NCBI GenBank assembly: GCA_944548615.1
Contig: OX155972.1
Span: forward strand, 4,296,475-4,360,474
DNA: 64,000 nt
Origin: Micropterix aruncella
Taxonomy: Eukaryota > Arthropoda > Insecta > Lepidoptera > Micropterigidae
Direction: 5' to 3'
In this document: positions 21,940 to 32,500 of the stretch, piece after piece
How positions within the stretch are numbered: position 1 is the first letter of the stretch
Layout of the letters: each line of letters starts with the position of its first letter
The notes under the pieces: model-generated
Seen by the model: only the letters and a program-made list of their open reading frames with translations
Databases searched by the model: none
What the model was told of the DNA's origin: nothing
Position numbers and translations under genes: made by a program

Positions 21940-22370
21940 AGCTGAGGACTCTGTATTTTGCCCTGGTCGAATCTATTATTGCTTATGGAATTACAACCTA
22001 CGGAAACACATTTAAATCTTATATATCGCGCGTCACATCTCTACACACCGTATTTAAAAAATAATAGTTCCAAACAAGATTCGAAATAAATTCAGAAACG
22101 ACCAGATAGGACTTTTCAAATATTGTGACATATTACCAGCTGATGTATTATTTATTTATAGATTGACAGTTCAATATTTCGAGACTGACGAGTTCCGAAT
22201 TTATGTCCAACATAAACACAGTACTAGACAGATACAAAATGAACGGCTACTAGTCCCTCCTTTTCGCAACCTTTATGGCAAAAGAAGATTGAATTGGCTA
22301 ATCCCTCATATATTCAACAGAATTCCTCTAAATTTAAAAACTTACAAAGAATGTACATAAAACAAAAAAA
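21940..22370 (+). pseudogene. non-LTR reverse transcriptase C-terminal fragment
   Basis: Frames give ESIIAYGITTYGNTFKSYISRVTSL, an interrupted middle, then QNERLLVPPFRNLYGKRRLN and WLIPHIFNRIPLNLK. The S--AYGI--YG and L--P--RN-YG-R----IP--FN-+P patterns are typical of the region after the RT core in insect non-LTR elements. It is broken by stops and lacks all catalytic motifs. Confidence 0.65.
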
Positions 22371-22929
22371 AGAATTAAAAATAGTTAGCTTTAAACTAAG
22401 TGAAAGTGAAACACACGTGTAAATGATACGAATAAGATTCATATTTTATTTTATTAGCATTAAGTACGTTCATCTTTTTATGTAAATATTATCAAGGGAG
22501 TGGCTTTCTGTGCCGACTAATCCTTACTAATGTAGCAGATAATGCAGCAGGTATATTATAATATGGTCAAAATGGCCACTAAAGTTGCACTGAAAGTCAC
22601 CCTATCATAATCTCCAGCAGGTAAGCCTTAGGCTTGGTTGGATTTTATACAAAGCTGTATATTAAAAAAATGGGTAATAAATAAAATAAAATAAATAAAA
22701 AATATGATGGCTTAGTTACACTATGACATGGCTGCTAGACCCAGGGGTTAGCTCGGGACAGAGCATTTTAAAAATGTGTTTTGACTATTAACTTATTACA
22801 AGCTTTTATTTACCTTGCAATGTTTGTTTGTTAGTTTGTTTAGGTCAAATCTTGCAAGCTGTATTAGAACCACTTCCTCTTATCCCTTGAAGTTGAAATT
22901 TTACATGTTGGTCCAGTTCCGATGACAAT

Positions 22930-23290
22930 GCATTTTTATGGTGAGTGTGACCTTATTCTACACCCAGGATTGGCTCCCGACGAGGCTACTTTTCCACGGT
23001 CAACAGCACAGTCACACAATTTTGTATAGGCTTTCAATTATGATAGCCCGTTCTAAATTTCATCATGACATAGCTGCTGTAGCCAGTGTTGGCTCTCGAC
23101 GTGGGGGACTCCTCAACGGTCAACAGCACAGAAACGAAATTTTGTATACTCATTCAATTATGATCGCCCGTTAGCGACAGGGCCGCTGCACCCAGGGTTG
23201 ACTTCCAATAAGGGTACTGCTCAACGGTCAACAGCACAGATACGAAATTTTGTATACGCATTCAATTATGATAGCCTCAGGGGTCGGCTC
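22930..23290 (+). repeat. ~115-bp minisatellite family, second ppk-A array
   Basis: Two to three units, ending in attatgatagcctcaggggtc just upstream of the intron segment shared with ppk-B. The preceding 22,790-22,930 (gcaagcttttatttaccttg..., gttccgatgacaatgcattt) repeats flanking sequence seen at 21,360-21,490 and 40,340-40,380. The minisatellite is therefore an internal part of a larger dispersed element. Confidence 0.75.
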
Positions 23291-23390
23291 GGTATAGAGC
23301 ATTTTAATAAAAGCTTATTTTCAAAAATGGGTTTTTACTAGTAACTTATTATGTCTAAAGTCTGTTCTTTCTCAATTTACTTGATTACGC

Positions 23391-23659
23391 AGTTATGAGG
23401 TATCTGGAACACTTTTTATATTCATTCTGATATCTATTTTTTTTTATATTGGCGAAAACTCTAAACATTCTGTCATTTTTCAAGATGGCGGCGCGAACCG
23501 AGATTTATGTGGAATGTTAATACATTAAAAAAAAAGCTTGCCGAACGGATGTGGATACTGAACACCACGTTCCAAGTTCCTTGTAATAAGTAGACTACAT
23601 TTAGTATATAGTCTACATATTACCTAATTAATTATACAAACGTTTTGATAAATTGACAG
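23391..23659 (+). other. intron segment shared with ppk-B
   Basis: The blocks tatattcattctgatatct, ggcgaaaactc, atttttcaagatggcggcgc, gaacacca-gt, gtagacta and acaaacgttttgat recur in the same order on the minus strand at about 58,940-57,812. There the last part is interrupted by an insertion of about 850 bp. This non-coding similarity shows that the two gene copies arose by duplication of a genomic segment, introns included. Confidence 0.75.
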
Positions 23660-23811
23660 GTTAAGCGTTAGTCAAAGAAAATGTCGCTTTCCATATGAGA
23701 ACAACTTGAAGCATAACGCCATATACAGCTACAACCTCTGCAGAATGGAGTGCAGGATCAAACTAAGTAAAGAATACTGTGGATGTATACCACACTTCTA
23801 TAGGAACATCA
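23660..23811 (+). CDS. ppk: ppk-A 152-nt exon: CRFP...CRMEC...CGCIPHFY
   Basis: The acceptor is ttgacag|G (phase 2) and the donor is ATCA|GTAAGT (phase 1). It encodes SQRKCRFPYENNLKH, YSYNLCRMECRIKLSKEYCG and CIPHFYRNI. The motifs KCRFP-E, YS---C--EC-------C-C-PHFY form the cysteine-rich thumb region of insect DEG/ENaC subunits; the cysteines would form the conserved disulphides. It differs from the ppk-B exon at five of 50 complete codons. It is the last recognisable ppk-A exon; GC-rich repeats begin about 190 bp downstream. Confidence 0.95.
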
Positions 23812-23999
23812 GTAAGTGTCGGATGTATAACAACCGCATTGATGACTGTTTTCCAACCATATGACTTGCCACAGTTTAGCCACTTTATATATATGTATAT
23901 TGATATTGTTACTTGTTTAACCTTCCTCAAAATACTCTCTAACGTACAGAGAAAATCCGTTAAGTGGTTCTTTAGTTTAGTGTGATCAAACAACTTGGG

Positions 24000-26690
24000 T
24001 TTTCAACTACAAAGGGCGAACCCCGTTTTTAAAGAAAGTTTTAACCATATTATGTGGTCGTTCTGTCTACCGTGAGGTGAGCGTAGAAGACATTGGGACA
24101 ACTTATGTTGTCGACTACAGCGGGCGAGCCCGTCACCTCAGGAAGTTTTAACGATTAGTTGTTCTATCTCCCTGGAGTAAGCGTAGAAGACTTGGGGACG
24201 AAAACAGTCCACCATCTAGCTACGTCACAAGCCCGTAAGAGGCCAACGCCTTAGCCGCGAGATAGCCAGGAATGTTACCTGGCGGGCCGACACTCACGCC
24301 CTTACTTCCAATTGTGACCAGATTACTCCGGTCTCTCGATTGGTTACGAGTTCGAAGTCGCTTGCGCGGTCCTCTCCCTTACGAAGCGGTGAAACGGTGT
24401 ATACCGAATCCATCGCGGACCACAGCGTCCTTTGCCCGGCTGTTCACCCAGGATCGGATGGGCGATGGTCGTTTCAAGAGCAGTCGCCGAAAGGTCCGCA
24501 ACCACTCCCGCTCTATAGGAAACAGTAATGCTTCCAGACTCCCCCGACTGTTAGTCAGAGTTGTTAGATTTGTTCTGTCCAAAGTCTTCTACGTTCACTG
24601 CAGGGCGATAGAACGAGAAAATCGTTAAAACGTCCTGTGGTGACGGGCTCGCCCGTTGTAGTTGACACCGCAAGTTGTTAGTCAGAGTGCACAGTCGATT
24701 GGCTTAGGTTCCACTACGGTAGATTTGTACTGTCCCAAGACATTGGGACAACTTGCGGTGTCGACTACAACTAACGGGCGAGCCCGTCACCACAGAACGT
24801 TTTAACGATTTTCTAGTTCAGTCGCCCTGCAGTGAACGTAGAAGACTTTGGACAGAACAAATCCAACGTCCAGCTACGTCACAACCCGCAAGAAGCCAAC
24901 GCCTTACCGCGAGATAGCCAGTGTTACCTAGCGGGCCGACCCTCGCGCCCTTGCTTCCAATTGTGACCAGATTTCTCCGGTCTCTCGATTGGTTCCGAGT
25001 TCGAGGTCGCTTGCGCGGTCCTCTCCCTTACGAAGCGGTGAAACGGTGTGCACCGAATCTATCGCGGACCAAGGCGTCCTTTGCCCGACTCTGAACCGGG
25101 ATCGGATGGCCAATGGTCATTTCAAGAGCAGTCGCCGTAAGGTAGACAACCACCCCCGCTCTATAGGAAACAATACAGTTCCCAGATTCCCCCGACTGTT
25201 AGTCGGAGAGCACAGTCGATTGGCTTGCGCCGCTCGGTGCTCAGACCGTCCAGGAGCGCCAGAGGTTTGATTCCCAGGGGAGACTGGTTGACCCAGTGTC
25301 CTACCCAGGTTCGCACCCCATGCGTGGAGGCTATCGGATGGGTGTTGACCCGTGAGTGTGACCGACCCTGAACACATGGGTCATCGTGGCCACCTCATCA
25401 TGGGCCTATTAGACATTGGGACATCTTGCGGTGTCCACTACAACGGGCGAGCCCGTCACCACAGGACGTTTTAACGATTAGTCGTTCTGTCGCCCTGCAG
25501 TGAACGTAGAAGACTTTGAACACTACAATTCTACGTCCAGCTACGTCACAACCCGTGAGAGCCCAACGCCTTACCGCGAGTTAGCCAGGAATAAACCCGG
25601 CGGGCTCGAGATACTCGCGCCCTCACTTCCAATTGTGACCAGATTTCTCCGGCCTCTCGATTGGTTCCGAGTTCGAGGTCGCTTGCGCGGTCCTCTCCCT
25701 TATGAAGCGGTGAAACGGAGTGCACCAAATCTATCGCGGACCAAGGCGTCCTTTGCCCGCCTCTTACCCGGGATCGGATGGCCAATGGTCATTTCAAGAG
25801 CAGTCGCCGTAAGGTAGACAACTACCCCCGCTCTATAGGAAACAATACAGTTCCCAGACTCCCCCGATTGTTAGTCGGAGAGCACAATCGATTGGCTTGC
25901 GCCGCTCGGTGCGCAGACCGTCCAGGAGCGCCAGAGGATTGATTCCCAGGGGAGACTGGTTGACCCAGTGTCCTACCCAGGCTCCGCACCCCATGCGTGG
26001 AGGCCATCGGATGGGTGTTGACCCGTGAGTGTGACCGACCCTGAAACAGAATGGGTCGTCGTGGCCAACTCATCATGGGCCCGTTAGCTCCCATGATGAC
26101 TCTGACTAACAGTTAAGAGTTTCAAGGCGATAGGTGAGGGCAGCAAATCCCGCCCACCGCCCGGGCAGTTATAACGACGAGGGTCGTCTTATCTGCCCGG
26201 GATGTCGTGCTACGACAACCCTGCCTAACAGTCGGGGGAGTCTGGAAGCTGTACTGTTTCCTATAGAGCGGGGGTGGTTGCGGACCTTACGGCGACTGCT
26301 CTTGAAACGACCATCGGCTACCCGATCCTGGGTGAACAGCCGGGCAAAGGACGCTGTGGTCCGCGATAGATTCGGTATACACCGTTTCACCGCTTCGTAA
26401 GGGAGAGGACCGCGCAAGCGACCTCGAACTCTTAACCATCGAGAGACCGGAGTAATCTGGTCACAATTGGAAGTAAGGGCGTGAGTGTAGGCCCTCCGGG
26501 TAACACTTCTGGCAATCTCGCGGTTAAGGCGTTGGCCTCTTACGGGCTTGTGGCGTAGCTAGACGGTGGACTGTTTTGTCCTTAAGTCTTCTGCGCTCAA
26601 TCCAGGGAGATAGAACGACTAATCGTTAAAACTTCCTGAGACGAAGGGCTCGCCCGCTGTAGTCGACAATCCTAGTTGTCCTGTTACTAT
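24000..26690. mobile_element. nest of GC-rich TIR repeat copies, both orientations
   Basis: Several copies abut or nest. One copy with both ends is 24,114-24,670, bounded by gtcgactacagcgggcgagc and the inverted gctcgcccgttgtagttgac. Others start at 24,758 and 25,430 (+), and a minus copy ends at 26,670 (gctcgcccgctgtagtcgac). The terminal acgggcgagcccgt is itself a hairpin (acgggc/gcccgt). Internal blocks (ctcccccgactgttagtc, cgctctataggaaacagt, ggtgaaacggtgta) repeat in each. Open frames of 60-118 codons recur because the DNA recurs; no protein family is recognisable. No transposase was found. Confidence 0.8.
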
Positions 26691-27498
26691 CGACGCCGTT
26701 GGAAAGATTCTCCGCCGGATTTAGTCGCATACTGCACGTTGTTATAAACTATTGCAAACGCTCGCTAAGCACTTTTTATATCCCGGCAAAGCAGTTAGAA
26801 GTTGTGCGCTTTTTCGATTGAGTCTAAATGTAACAGTTTAATTAATTGTAAAATGTACCAACAGAGGGCGCTGCCATTTTTTTAGAGCCCTGTCGTTTCG
26901 ATAGGAAATATGTGATTTCAATAAACCAGTGATTCGATCACAAAAGTTTGTTTCCTTTAACGTATCGGCAGCGACAACTGGTACCAAAACCTAAGAAAAA
27001 AAAGGAAATGTGGAACTACGACCAAGAGTAAGGTGTTATTTCAAGTTGTAAGACTGTACGATGCTAACCGTTGGATTGCTCCATTGTAAGAGCAAAGATT
27101 TTCATTCAGCAACTTTGGAAATCTGACCAGGTCTGGGATAACGATTACTAAAGGAGGGGGCATAGTTTCCGGGATGATCTTGTAAATAAATATGCAGGTT
27201 TTGGGTATACCAAGGTTACAATATGAGAAAATGAGGTGGAACTCCACACTTTCGCAGATGCTTTACAAGCAGGATAAGTTACAGCAGTGTACCTAAAACC
27301 AAAGCTTTATTTTGACAAAAAAATTGTGCACGAGCTAAACTTTTTATATACATCGTTACAACTCGATAGTTACACGTAAATGCAATATAATAAATATAAT
27401 ACAATATATTAAATTGTATTATACAAGGGCGTATATCTTCTTGTATTATTGGAACTGAGACAAATGTTTCAATTCCGAGAAACGAAAGGAAATTTTAT

Positions 27499-27500
<2 letters not shown>
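26691..27500. other. unassigned; possible LTR-element remnant
   Basis: The segment aataaaccagtgattcgatc...cctttaacgtatcggcagcgacaactggtacc has the look of an LTR 3' edge (polyadenylation signal followed by tggtacc-type sequence), but no second LTR is seen. The minus-strand open frame at 27,041-27,247 (68 codons) is unrecognised. Confidence in any label is low. Confidence 0.25.

Positions 27501-27567
<67 letters not shown>
27501..27567. repeat. (TC)n microsatellite, ~33 units
   Basis: Uninterrupted tctc run of about 67 bp. The 65-codon open frame through it encodes a Ser-Leu repeat and is not a gene. Confidence 0.98.
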
Positions 27568-27572
<5 letters not shown>

Positions 27573-27719
27573 CCACCCTTCTCTTGGTTATAGTTTCATT
27601 CAATTTTTTTTCTCTAATGTGCTCTGACAATTATTTACAGTTTTAGCCTCTGATCTAGGGTAGGAAAAACAGGGGTTACGTCATGGGCGGCAGTTTAATA
27701 GGTAATGAAGAGTGCAACA

Positions 27720-27798
27720 TATATGTGTCTGTGTGTATGTATGTATATGTATATGTATATATGTGTATATGTATATGTGTGTGTATAAGTGTATGTGT
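27720..27798. repeat. (GTATAT/GTGT)n simple repeat
   Basis: tatatgtgtctgtgtgtatg followed by alternating gtatat and gtgtat units; low-complexity purine/pyrimidine alternation. Confidence 0.9.
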
Positions 27799-27917
27799 CC
27801 TACGTCAATTATGCTTCTCTTTGTTTCTTTAAACTTTGTATGATATAGCGTGACGTAGTTTTACATAATCTTCTTGTGCTCTCATATAACGTCGGATCTT
27901 TCTAAGGGGTATCTCTT

Positions 27918-28064
27918 TAGAATTTTCCACAAGGCACTCTTACAACGTGACGTTTACTCATACACTCGAATGTTACTGTGGCCTTTTCGAAAATTTCTTC
28001 ACATCTCAACTCATTTTTTGTCATTGGTTTCCCAATGAAATCTGGCTCTCTCTCAATCTCCTTA
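27918..28064 (-). pseudogene. BEL/Pao retrotransposon pol fragment
   Basis: The minus frame reads EIEREPDFIGKPMTKNELRC, EEIFEKATV and RHVVRVPCGKF, then a stop. The pattern FwE-E...(L/M)(S/T)--E--CE--F---T----...+-VV+-P is the linker before the reverse transcriptase in BEL/Pao elements. Only about 48 residues survive. Confidence 0.5.
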
Positions 28065-28183
28065 TTTTTTTAAATTAATACTTCAGGTGACTCGGCGATA
28101 ATTTATTAGAAACATCCTGCTCTACTCTTCCCGATAAAATCCATCCAAATTGCGTGTTTTGCGCAATCGGACCACTCATTGAC

Positions 28184-29140
28184 TATACTATCCGCAGTAC
28201 AAAGTGGCGACTCGGGCAATAAAAGACAGTTAACGTAGGAATGGTACCATGTCGATAAAATATTTATCATTTGTATAATAATTTACCTGCTAAAATTAGA
28301 TAGATAGATAAAATTCCTAGATTTAGCCAATAGCGGTGAGTAAATACCGTAATAGGCGGTAAGTAGCTAACCGATTAGGACTAATAATTGTGGTAACCGT
28401 AACAGACGCTTTTGTCAAATTAGTTTTCGTCTACTATAACTATTGTACGTATTATGTAGGTCATTAGGCATTATTGATAGCAAAATATTCTGCTATAAAA
28501 GGCTTAATGTCTAAGAGCATAACTCATTCGTTACACAAACTCTATTTGTGAATCTACATCATGATGGAAGATTTTTGCAAACAATTTGACCAAGTTAAGA
28601 GGTGATGTTAACCAGCAAAGACGGTAGGTCATTCTCAATATTTATAAGTGGTTGCATAAGTTGAAAGAAGACCCTGATGTCATAAGGAAAATTGGTTTTC
28701 AACAACCAAGAAAGTTGGCAGCATTAGTTTGTGGAACGAGCAAACAAACTCTAGATCGAATTCGGAATCGAATTCGAAAATCTCCAGAACGATATCCTGG
28801 CTAAAGCACATGAATAGCTTGCTGGCTTTCTTTGTTTAGTTAAAAAAAAAATTGTATAACATATGCATAATATAAATTTGATACTTTTATATTTTTATGT
28901 TAATAACTTAATATCAATATTTATATTTTTAACTTATTTAATATTTATCATAATGAAACAATACTGAAATAATATTTATATCCCTCGTTTCATTACTTTA
29001 TCGACATTCCTTTTGTATGCGTAAAACTACCTGCACTAGGGTTGCGAGTATCGCTCCATAAGGCAGTGCAAGTGCGAAAGAGATAGCGCGATTTCGATGC
29101 TAAATGACCTGACTCGCCATTTTGTAATGCGGATAGTATA
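28184..29140 (+). mobile_element. 957-bp TIR DNA transposon with HTH-type ORF remnant
   Basis: The TIRs are tatactatccgcagtacaaa (then gtggcgactc) at the left and, read inward, tatactatccgcattacaaa (then atggcgagtc) at the right. At 28,560-28,805 there is a decayed first exon: MEDFCK..., then FKWLHKLKEDPDVIRKI-like sequence and LAALVCGTSKQTLDRIRNRI. The latter looks like a helix-turn-helix DNA-binding segment of a transposase N-terminus. A frameshift after MEDFCK and stops break it. It is the reverse-orientation relative of 42,741-44,369. I cannot state the superfamily. Confidence 0.75.
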
Positions 29141-29345
29141 ATAATGTTCAATTAACCTATCAGTCACAATAATGCTATTGACTTTAGCACCTGAAATCAT
29201 GTTGTTATTAGTCGGTGATCCATCTGTTTGGTCAACTAAGCCTAAACACTTAATTATCGTCAAGTTGTCATCGATATTATTCTCCAGTAAATAAATGTAG
29301 TAACTGTTTCCAAAAGCAAAAGTTCTTACCAACATAGAGACCAAG
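29141..29345 (-). other. unrecognised open frame outside the TIR element
   Basis: Minus-strand open sequence LVRTFAFGNSYYIYLLENN...NLTIIKCLGLVDQTDG...NMISG has protein-like composition and lies just beyond the TIR transposon end, followed by gtgcta on its own strand. I recognise no family. It could be a retroelement scrap or an exon of something else, so it is not called as a gene. Confidence 0.3.
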
Positions 29346-29647
29346 AAATCGGTTCACCAGGGGGCGCGCTAGTCATTCTTCAATCTCGAAATATTAGACT
29401 TACAGAGTTGAAATTCGGTATAAAATTGCCTCGTTGGTCCGAAACCACATTGCGAAATTTCGTATGGAATATCTCTTATACAAGCGACACAAAAAAATAT
29501 TTAAAAAAACATATTGTCATATTGGAAAATCATATTGGACATCATATTGGAAAATAGCCATTTTAATACCACAAAAACACTACAAAAATACTGCAAATAT
29601 ACTACGTTTGCTATCTTGTTTGGGGTGGATGGGAAATCTGGTAATGT

Positions 29648-29664
29648 GTGGGGGGGGGGGGGGA
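29648..29664. repeat. poly-G run
   Basis: gtgtgg followed by an unbroken G tract of about 15-17 bases, then agaaaggg. Length is likely polymorphic or prone to sequencing error. Confidence 0.9.
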
Positions 29665-29744
29665 GAAAGGGAGGGGAGGGTGTGTTTAACGCAGAAAGGG
29701 AGCGACTTCTACTTAAGCTAGTATATTATTTCGCCGTCTTATTT

Positions 29745-30217
29745 AATCTTCTACTATTCTTCTTCTTCAAGTGCCATCTCCTATCGGAGGTCAGCGGTTA
29801 TTATGGTCACTTGGGCCCGTGATGTTGCGGCGTGGAACAACTCGGTGGTGCTTTAGTTGAACCATTCAACGAGGTTTTGTAGCCAGTGGGTTAAATTCTT
29901 CTTTGGGCAAATCTTCGGTGTCGTTTTATGTTCCCTTGCAGGATTAATTGGAAAAGGTGGTATTTGTTACCACGCATTATGCGGCCCATGTATTGTAGTT
30001 TCCTTCTCTTTATGATATTCAGTAATTCCAATCCTTTGTGCATTCTTTGCAGCACCGTCTCATTTGTGTCTCTATCCGTCCAAGATATTTTCAGTCTTGT
30101 CCTGTGAATCCACATTTCGAAAGATTCTAACCTTTTGCACAAAGTATGGGTTAAAGTCCACGATTCTACTCCGTACAGAGGACTGAAAATATGTAACACC
30201 GCACCAGGCGACATCTA
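29745..30217 (-). pseudogene. RTE-clade retrotransposon C-terminal fragment
   Basis: The minus frame reads SPLYGVESWTLTHTLCKRLE followed by SFEMWIHRTRLKISWTDRDT, NETVLQRMHKGLELLNIIKR and RKLQYMGRIMRGNKYHLFQL. The succession YG-E-WTL, FEMW-xRR-L+I-WTD+-TN--VL, KR+KL-Y-GHIMRG-+Y is the C-terminal domain of RTE-type elements. The RT core is absent. It sits just beyond the ppk-B stop codon, on the same strand as the gene. Confidence 0.85.
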
Positions 30218-30413
30218 GTGGAGAATTTAAGACTACGGTTGCAGAAGAGTTGGCTCATTTTGATAAACGCAGCTCTAGCTTGATCGATGCGGCATCTTCA
30301 ACTAATAGATTTCAAATGACAAAACGTCTGCACTCGCTTTTACGATTATAGAGAATGCTCAAAATCTAAATCTAAATATCACCATCTAAAATGACATGAA
30401 CAAATCACTAATT

Positions 30414-30568
30414 TTAGTATGTATCATTATTTTCTGTCGCCAATAGCTTCTCGGTGCGTTTCTTATGTACGCAATACCAGATGAGTCTGAGACTTGCGAA
30501 GTATATGATTTCTATGAAACTCAAAACACTGCAGCCCAGGAACAGTCCAGCCATACCTCCGACAGCCA
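30414..30568 (-). CDS. ppk: ppk-B terminal exon: TM2, GCS filter, stop
   Basis: The acceptor is tatatttttcag|TG (phase 1; G|TG makes Val). It reads VAVGGMAGLFLGCSVLSFIE, then IIYFASLRLIWYCVHKKRTE and KLLATENNDTY, then stop. GG--GLFLG-S-LS--E--YF is the diagnostic DEG/ENaC second transmembrane segment; the GCS triplet fits the G/SxS selectivity filter, and the following Glu is the conserved residue after it. The short basic tail is cytoplasmic. No AATAAA was noticed immediately downstream. Confidence 0.95.
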
Positions 30569-31009
30569 CTGAAAAATATATCAAAATTTATATTGAAAAC
30601 AGACTCTCAAATAGCTTGTTAGGTTTAGAAGAAACTAAAAGGGAGAAAGATCAGAATATTTGGGTATTTATACTTTCCCGGTCTACCAATCAACGAGAAA
30701 AGAAAGTGATTTATTGTGAAAGCACATTCTTTCGAGATGGAGAGGGAAATATCCATGTTGAGCCCCTCCCCCCCCCCCCCTCCCCTCCCCAAGACGATTA
30801 AAACCATTTCCAAATAAAAATTTGTCTAAAACGCTTAATCCGATTGAGCTGAAATTTGACATTCAGGCATCATTTGGCCATGTCAAGAGTTTAAAGGTTG
30901 AATATTGGACTTATAGACCTAAAACTTGGTGCACATGTGCCTTGTTAGGCCAAAATCACATTGTGAAAAAAATGGTGGGAGCTAATGCGCCCTGTTGCAG
31001 TTATGGCCA

Positions 31010-32003
31010 TTAAGACCCATGCGTTTAGGGTTGGCCAAACTCACGGCTCAACACCCATCCGGCGGCCTCCACGCAGAAGTGCCAGCCCGGAAAGGGCTAT
31101 GGCTTGAGGGCAATTTTTCTCTAGGAGTTCACCTACAGGCGCCCCTGGACGCCCCTTTGCGCATAGTGCGGCGTCAGGCAATCGATTGTGCATTCCGACT
31201 GACAGCCGGGGCAGTTTAGAAACAAATATAGAGTTGTCAACTACAACAGGCGAACCCGCTCTATCGCGGATCAACCGCCTTAAGGTCCGCAACCACCTCC
31301 GCTCTATAGGAAACAGTACTGCTTCCAGACTCCCCCGACTGTTAGTCTGAGTGGACAATCGATTGGCTTACGCCGCACAGTGCTCAGACCGTCCAGGGGC
31401 GCCAGAAGGTTGATTCCTAGGGGAAACTAGCCCTAAGGCCAGAGTCCTACCCAGGCTCGCACTTCATGCGTGGAGGCCGTCGGATGTGTGTTGACCCGTG
31501 AGTGTGACCAACCCTGAACAGAATGGGTCTTCGTGGCCAACTCAGCAAGGGCCCATTAGCTCCCGGAGTTTAGAAACAGTATTGTTAACAGAGGGGGGAG
31601 GTTGTTTGCCTTGTGGCAGCCGCTCTTGAAACGACCATTCGGCTACCCGATACCGGGTGACCAGCCGGGCAAAGGATGCCATGGTCCGCGATAAATTCGG
31701 TAGACGCCGATCACCGCTACGCTAGGGAGAGGATCGCGCAAGCGACCTCGAAAAGGTAACCAGTCGGGAGGCCAGAGAAATCTGGGCATAGCCGGTAGCG
31801 AGAGCGCTTGGTCTGCCCGGGGGGTAAACTACACGGTGCCATGCGGTAAGGGTTGGTCTCTCGCGGGCTAGATGGAGGGGCAAGATAGTGGATTGTCCAT
31901 TGTCTCTAAGTCTTCTACGCTCATCCCACGGCTGAAAGAACGATCACATTTCGTTATACTAGCCTGGGGTGACGGGTTCGCCCGTTGTAGTTGACACCGC
32001 CCA
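31010..32003. mobile_element. GC-rich TIR-family copies, rearranged
   Basis: Contains gttgtcaactacaacaggcg at 31,233, the block cgctctataggaaacagtac at 31,299, and an inverted right end gacgggttcgcccgttgtag at 31,972-31,991. Internal blocks appear in both orientations (tccggcggcctccacgcag; gtggaggccgtcggatg). It is several copies or a rearranged one, and non-coding. Confidence 0.7.
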
Positions 32004-32229
32004 ACTGTACAATTTTGGTGTTCATATATCATAGCTTCAGGACAATTATATTGGATTGTAAATGCCCAAATGATTCAGTAAAAAAAATCTTAGACAGAAA
32101 TGGAACCGATGGAAATCTAGAGCGACCCTGTATTATTGCTCGCCAAAAATACTTTAACTTAAGCTTTCAATCAGGTCGATCCCATTTACTAAGGAATATC
32201 ATGCTAAAAATCCATACGTATTATTTATT

Positions 32230-32500
32230 TGTTGTGTGGGGCTTTTCTAAGGTCTTTATGAGTCTTGTAACACTGCGACCATTGCTGATCTATTGTGTTC
32301 GCCACCTACTATAGTTCTGCGCTAAGACCCGTGTCATTTAAGATCCGGAAAAGGATTTTGGCGCCAGATTGTTTTACCTCCTCAGGTTGGAGGTAATGAC
32401 CACCCAAGTGGATGTATCTTTTACGCATCAGCGGGCCACACTCGCACATGAGGTGCAGAGGAGAAGGCCTCACGGGCCGTCTTAGGGTCGTAGGTCTTAA
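32230..32500 (-). mobile_element. non-LTR 3' tail, same family as 16,262-16,712
   Basis: gttgtgtggggcttttctaa, accattgctgatctattgtg, ccacctactatagttctgcg and catcagcgggccacactcgc match 16,264-16,512 in order and orientation. The coding remnant reads LHLMCECGPLMRKRYIHL on the minus strand. It is heavily truncated. Confidence 0.75.

Larger units (their letters stand above)
10821..23811 (+). other. ppk: ppk-A: pickpocket DEG/ENaC channel gene, five exons seen
   Basis: Gene model assembled by eye: 10,821-11,013 (or 11,018), 12,829-13,139, 17,397-17,511, 20,826-20,950 and 23,660-23,811, all + strand. The junctions 13,139/17,397 (phase 2), 17,511/20,826 (phase 0) and 20,950/23,660 (phase 2) match in phase and have GT/AG ends. 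The first exon also starts in phase 2, so a 5' exon for the cytoplasmic N-terminus (FC..s.iHG region) lies upstream and was not recognised. The last exon ends in a good GTAAGT donor, but I found no + strand counterpart of the four 3' exons present in ppk-B. It is either truncated by the repeats beginning near 24.0 kb, or its 3' exons are too diverged or too distant to see. Introns hold SINE, 5S-derived, CR1/RTE-like, GC-rich and minisatellite repeats. Confidence 0.85.

Noticed and set aside
24272..26417. Multiple 80-118-codon ORFs in GC-rich DNA as a gene family
   Set aside because: They recur because the DNA repeats; frames occur on both strands and shift between copies, with no conserved protein signature.
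27449..27646. 65-codon Ser-Leu repeat protein
   Set aside because: It is the translation of a (TC)n microsatellite.
30454..30801. 115-codon + strand ORF
   Set aside because: It is antisense to the ppk-B terminal exon and then runs into a C-rich tract; the minus-strand TM2 reading is compelling.
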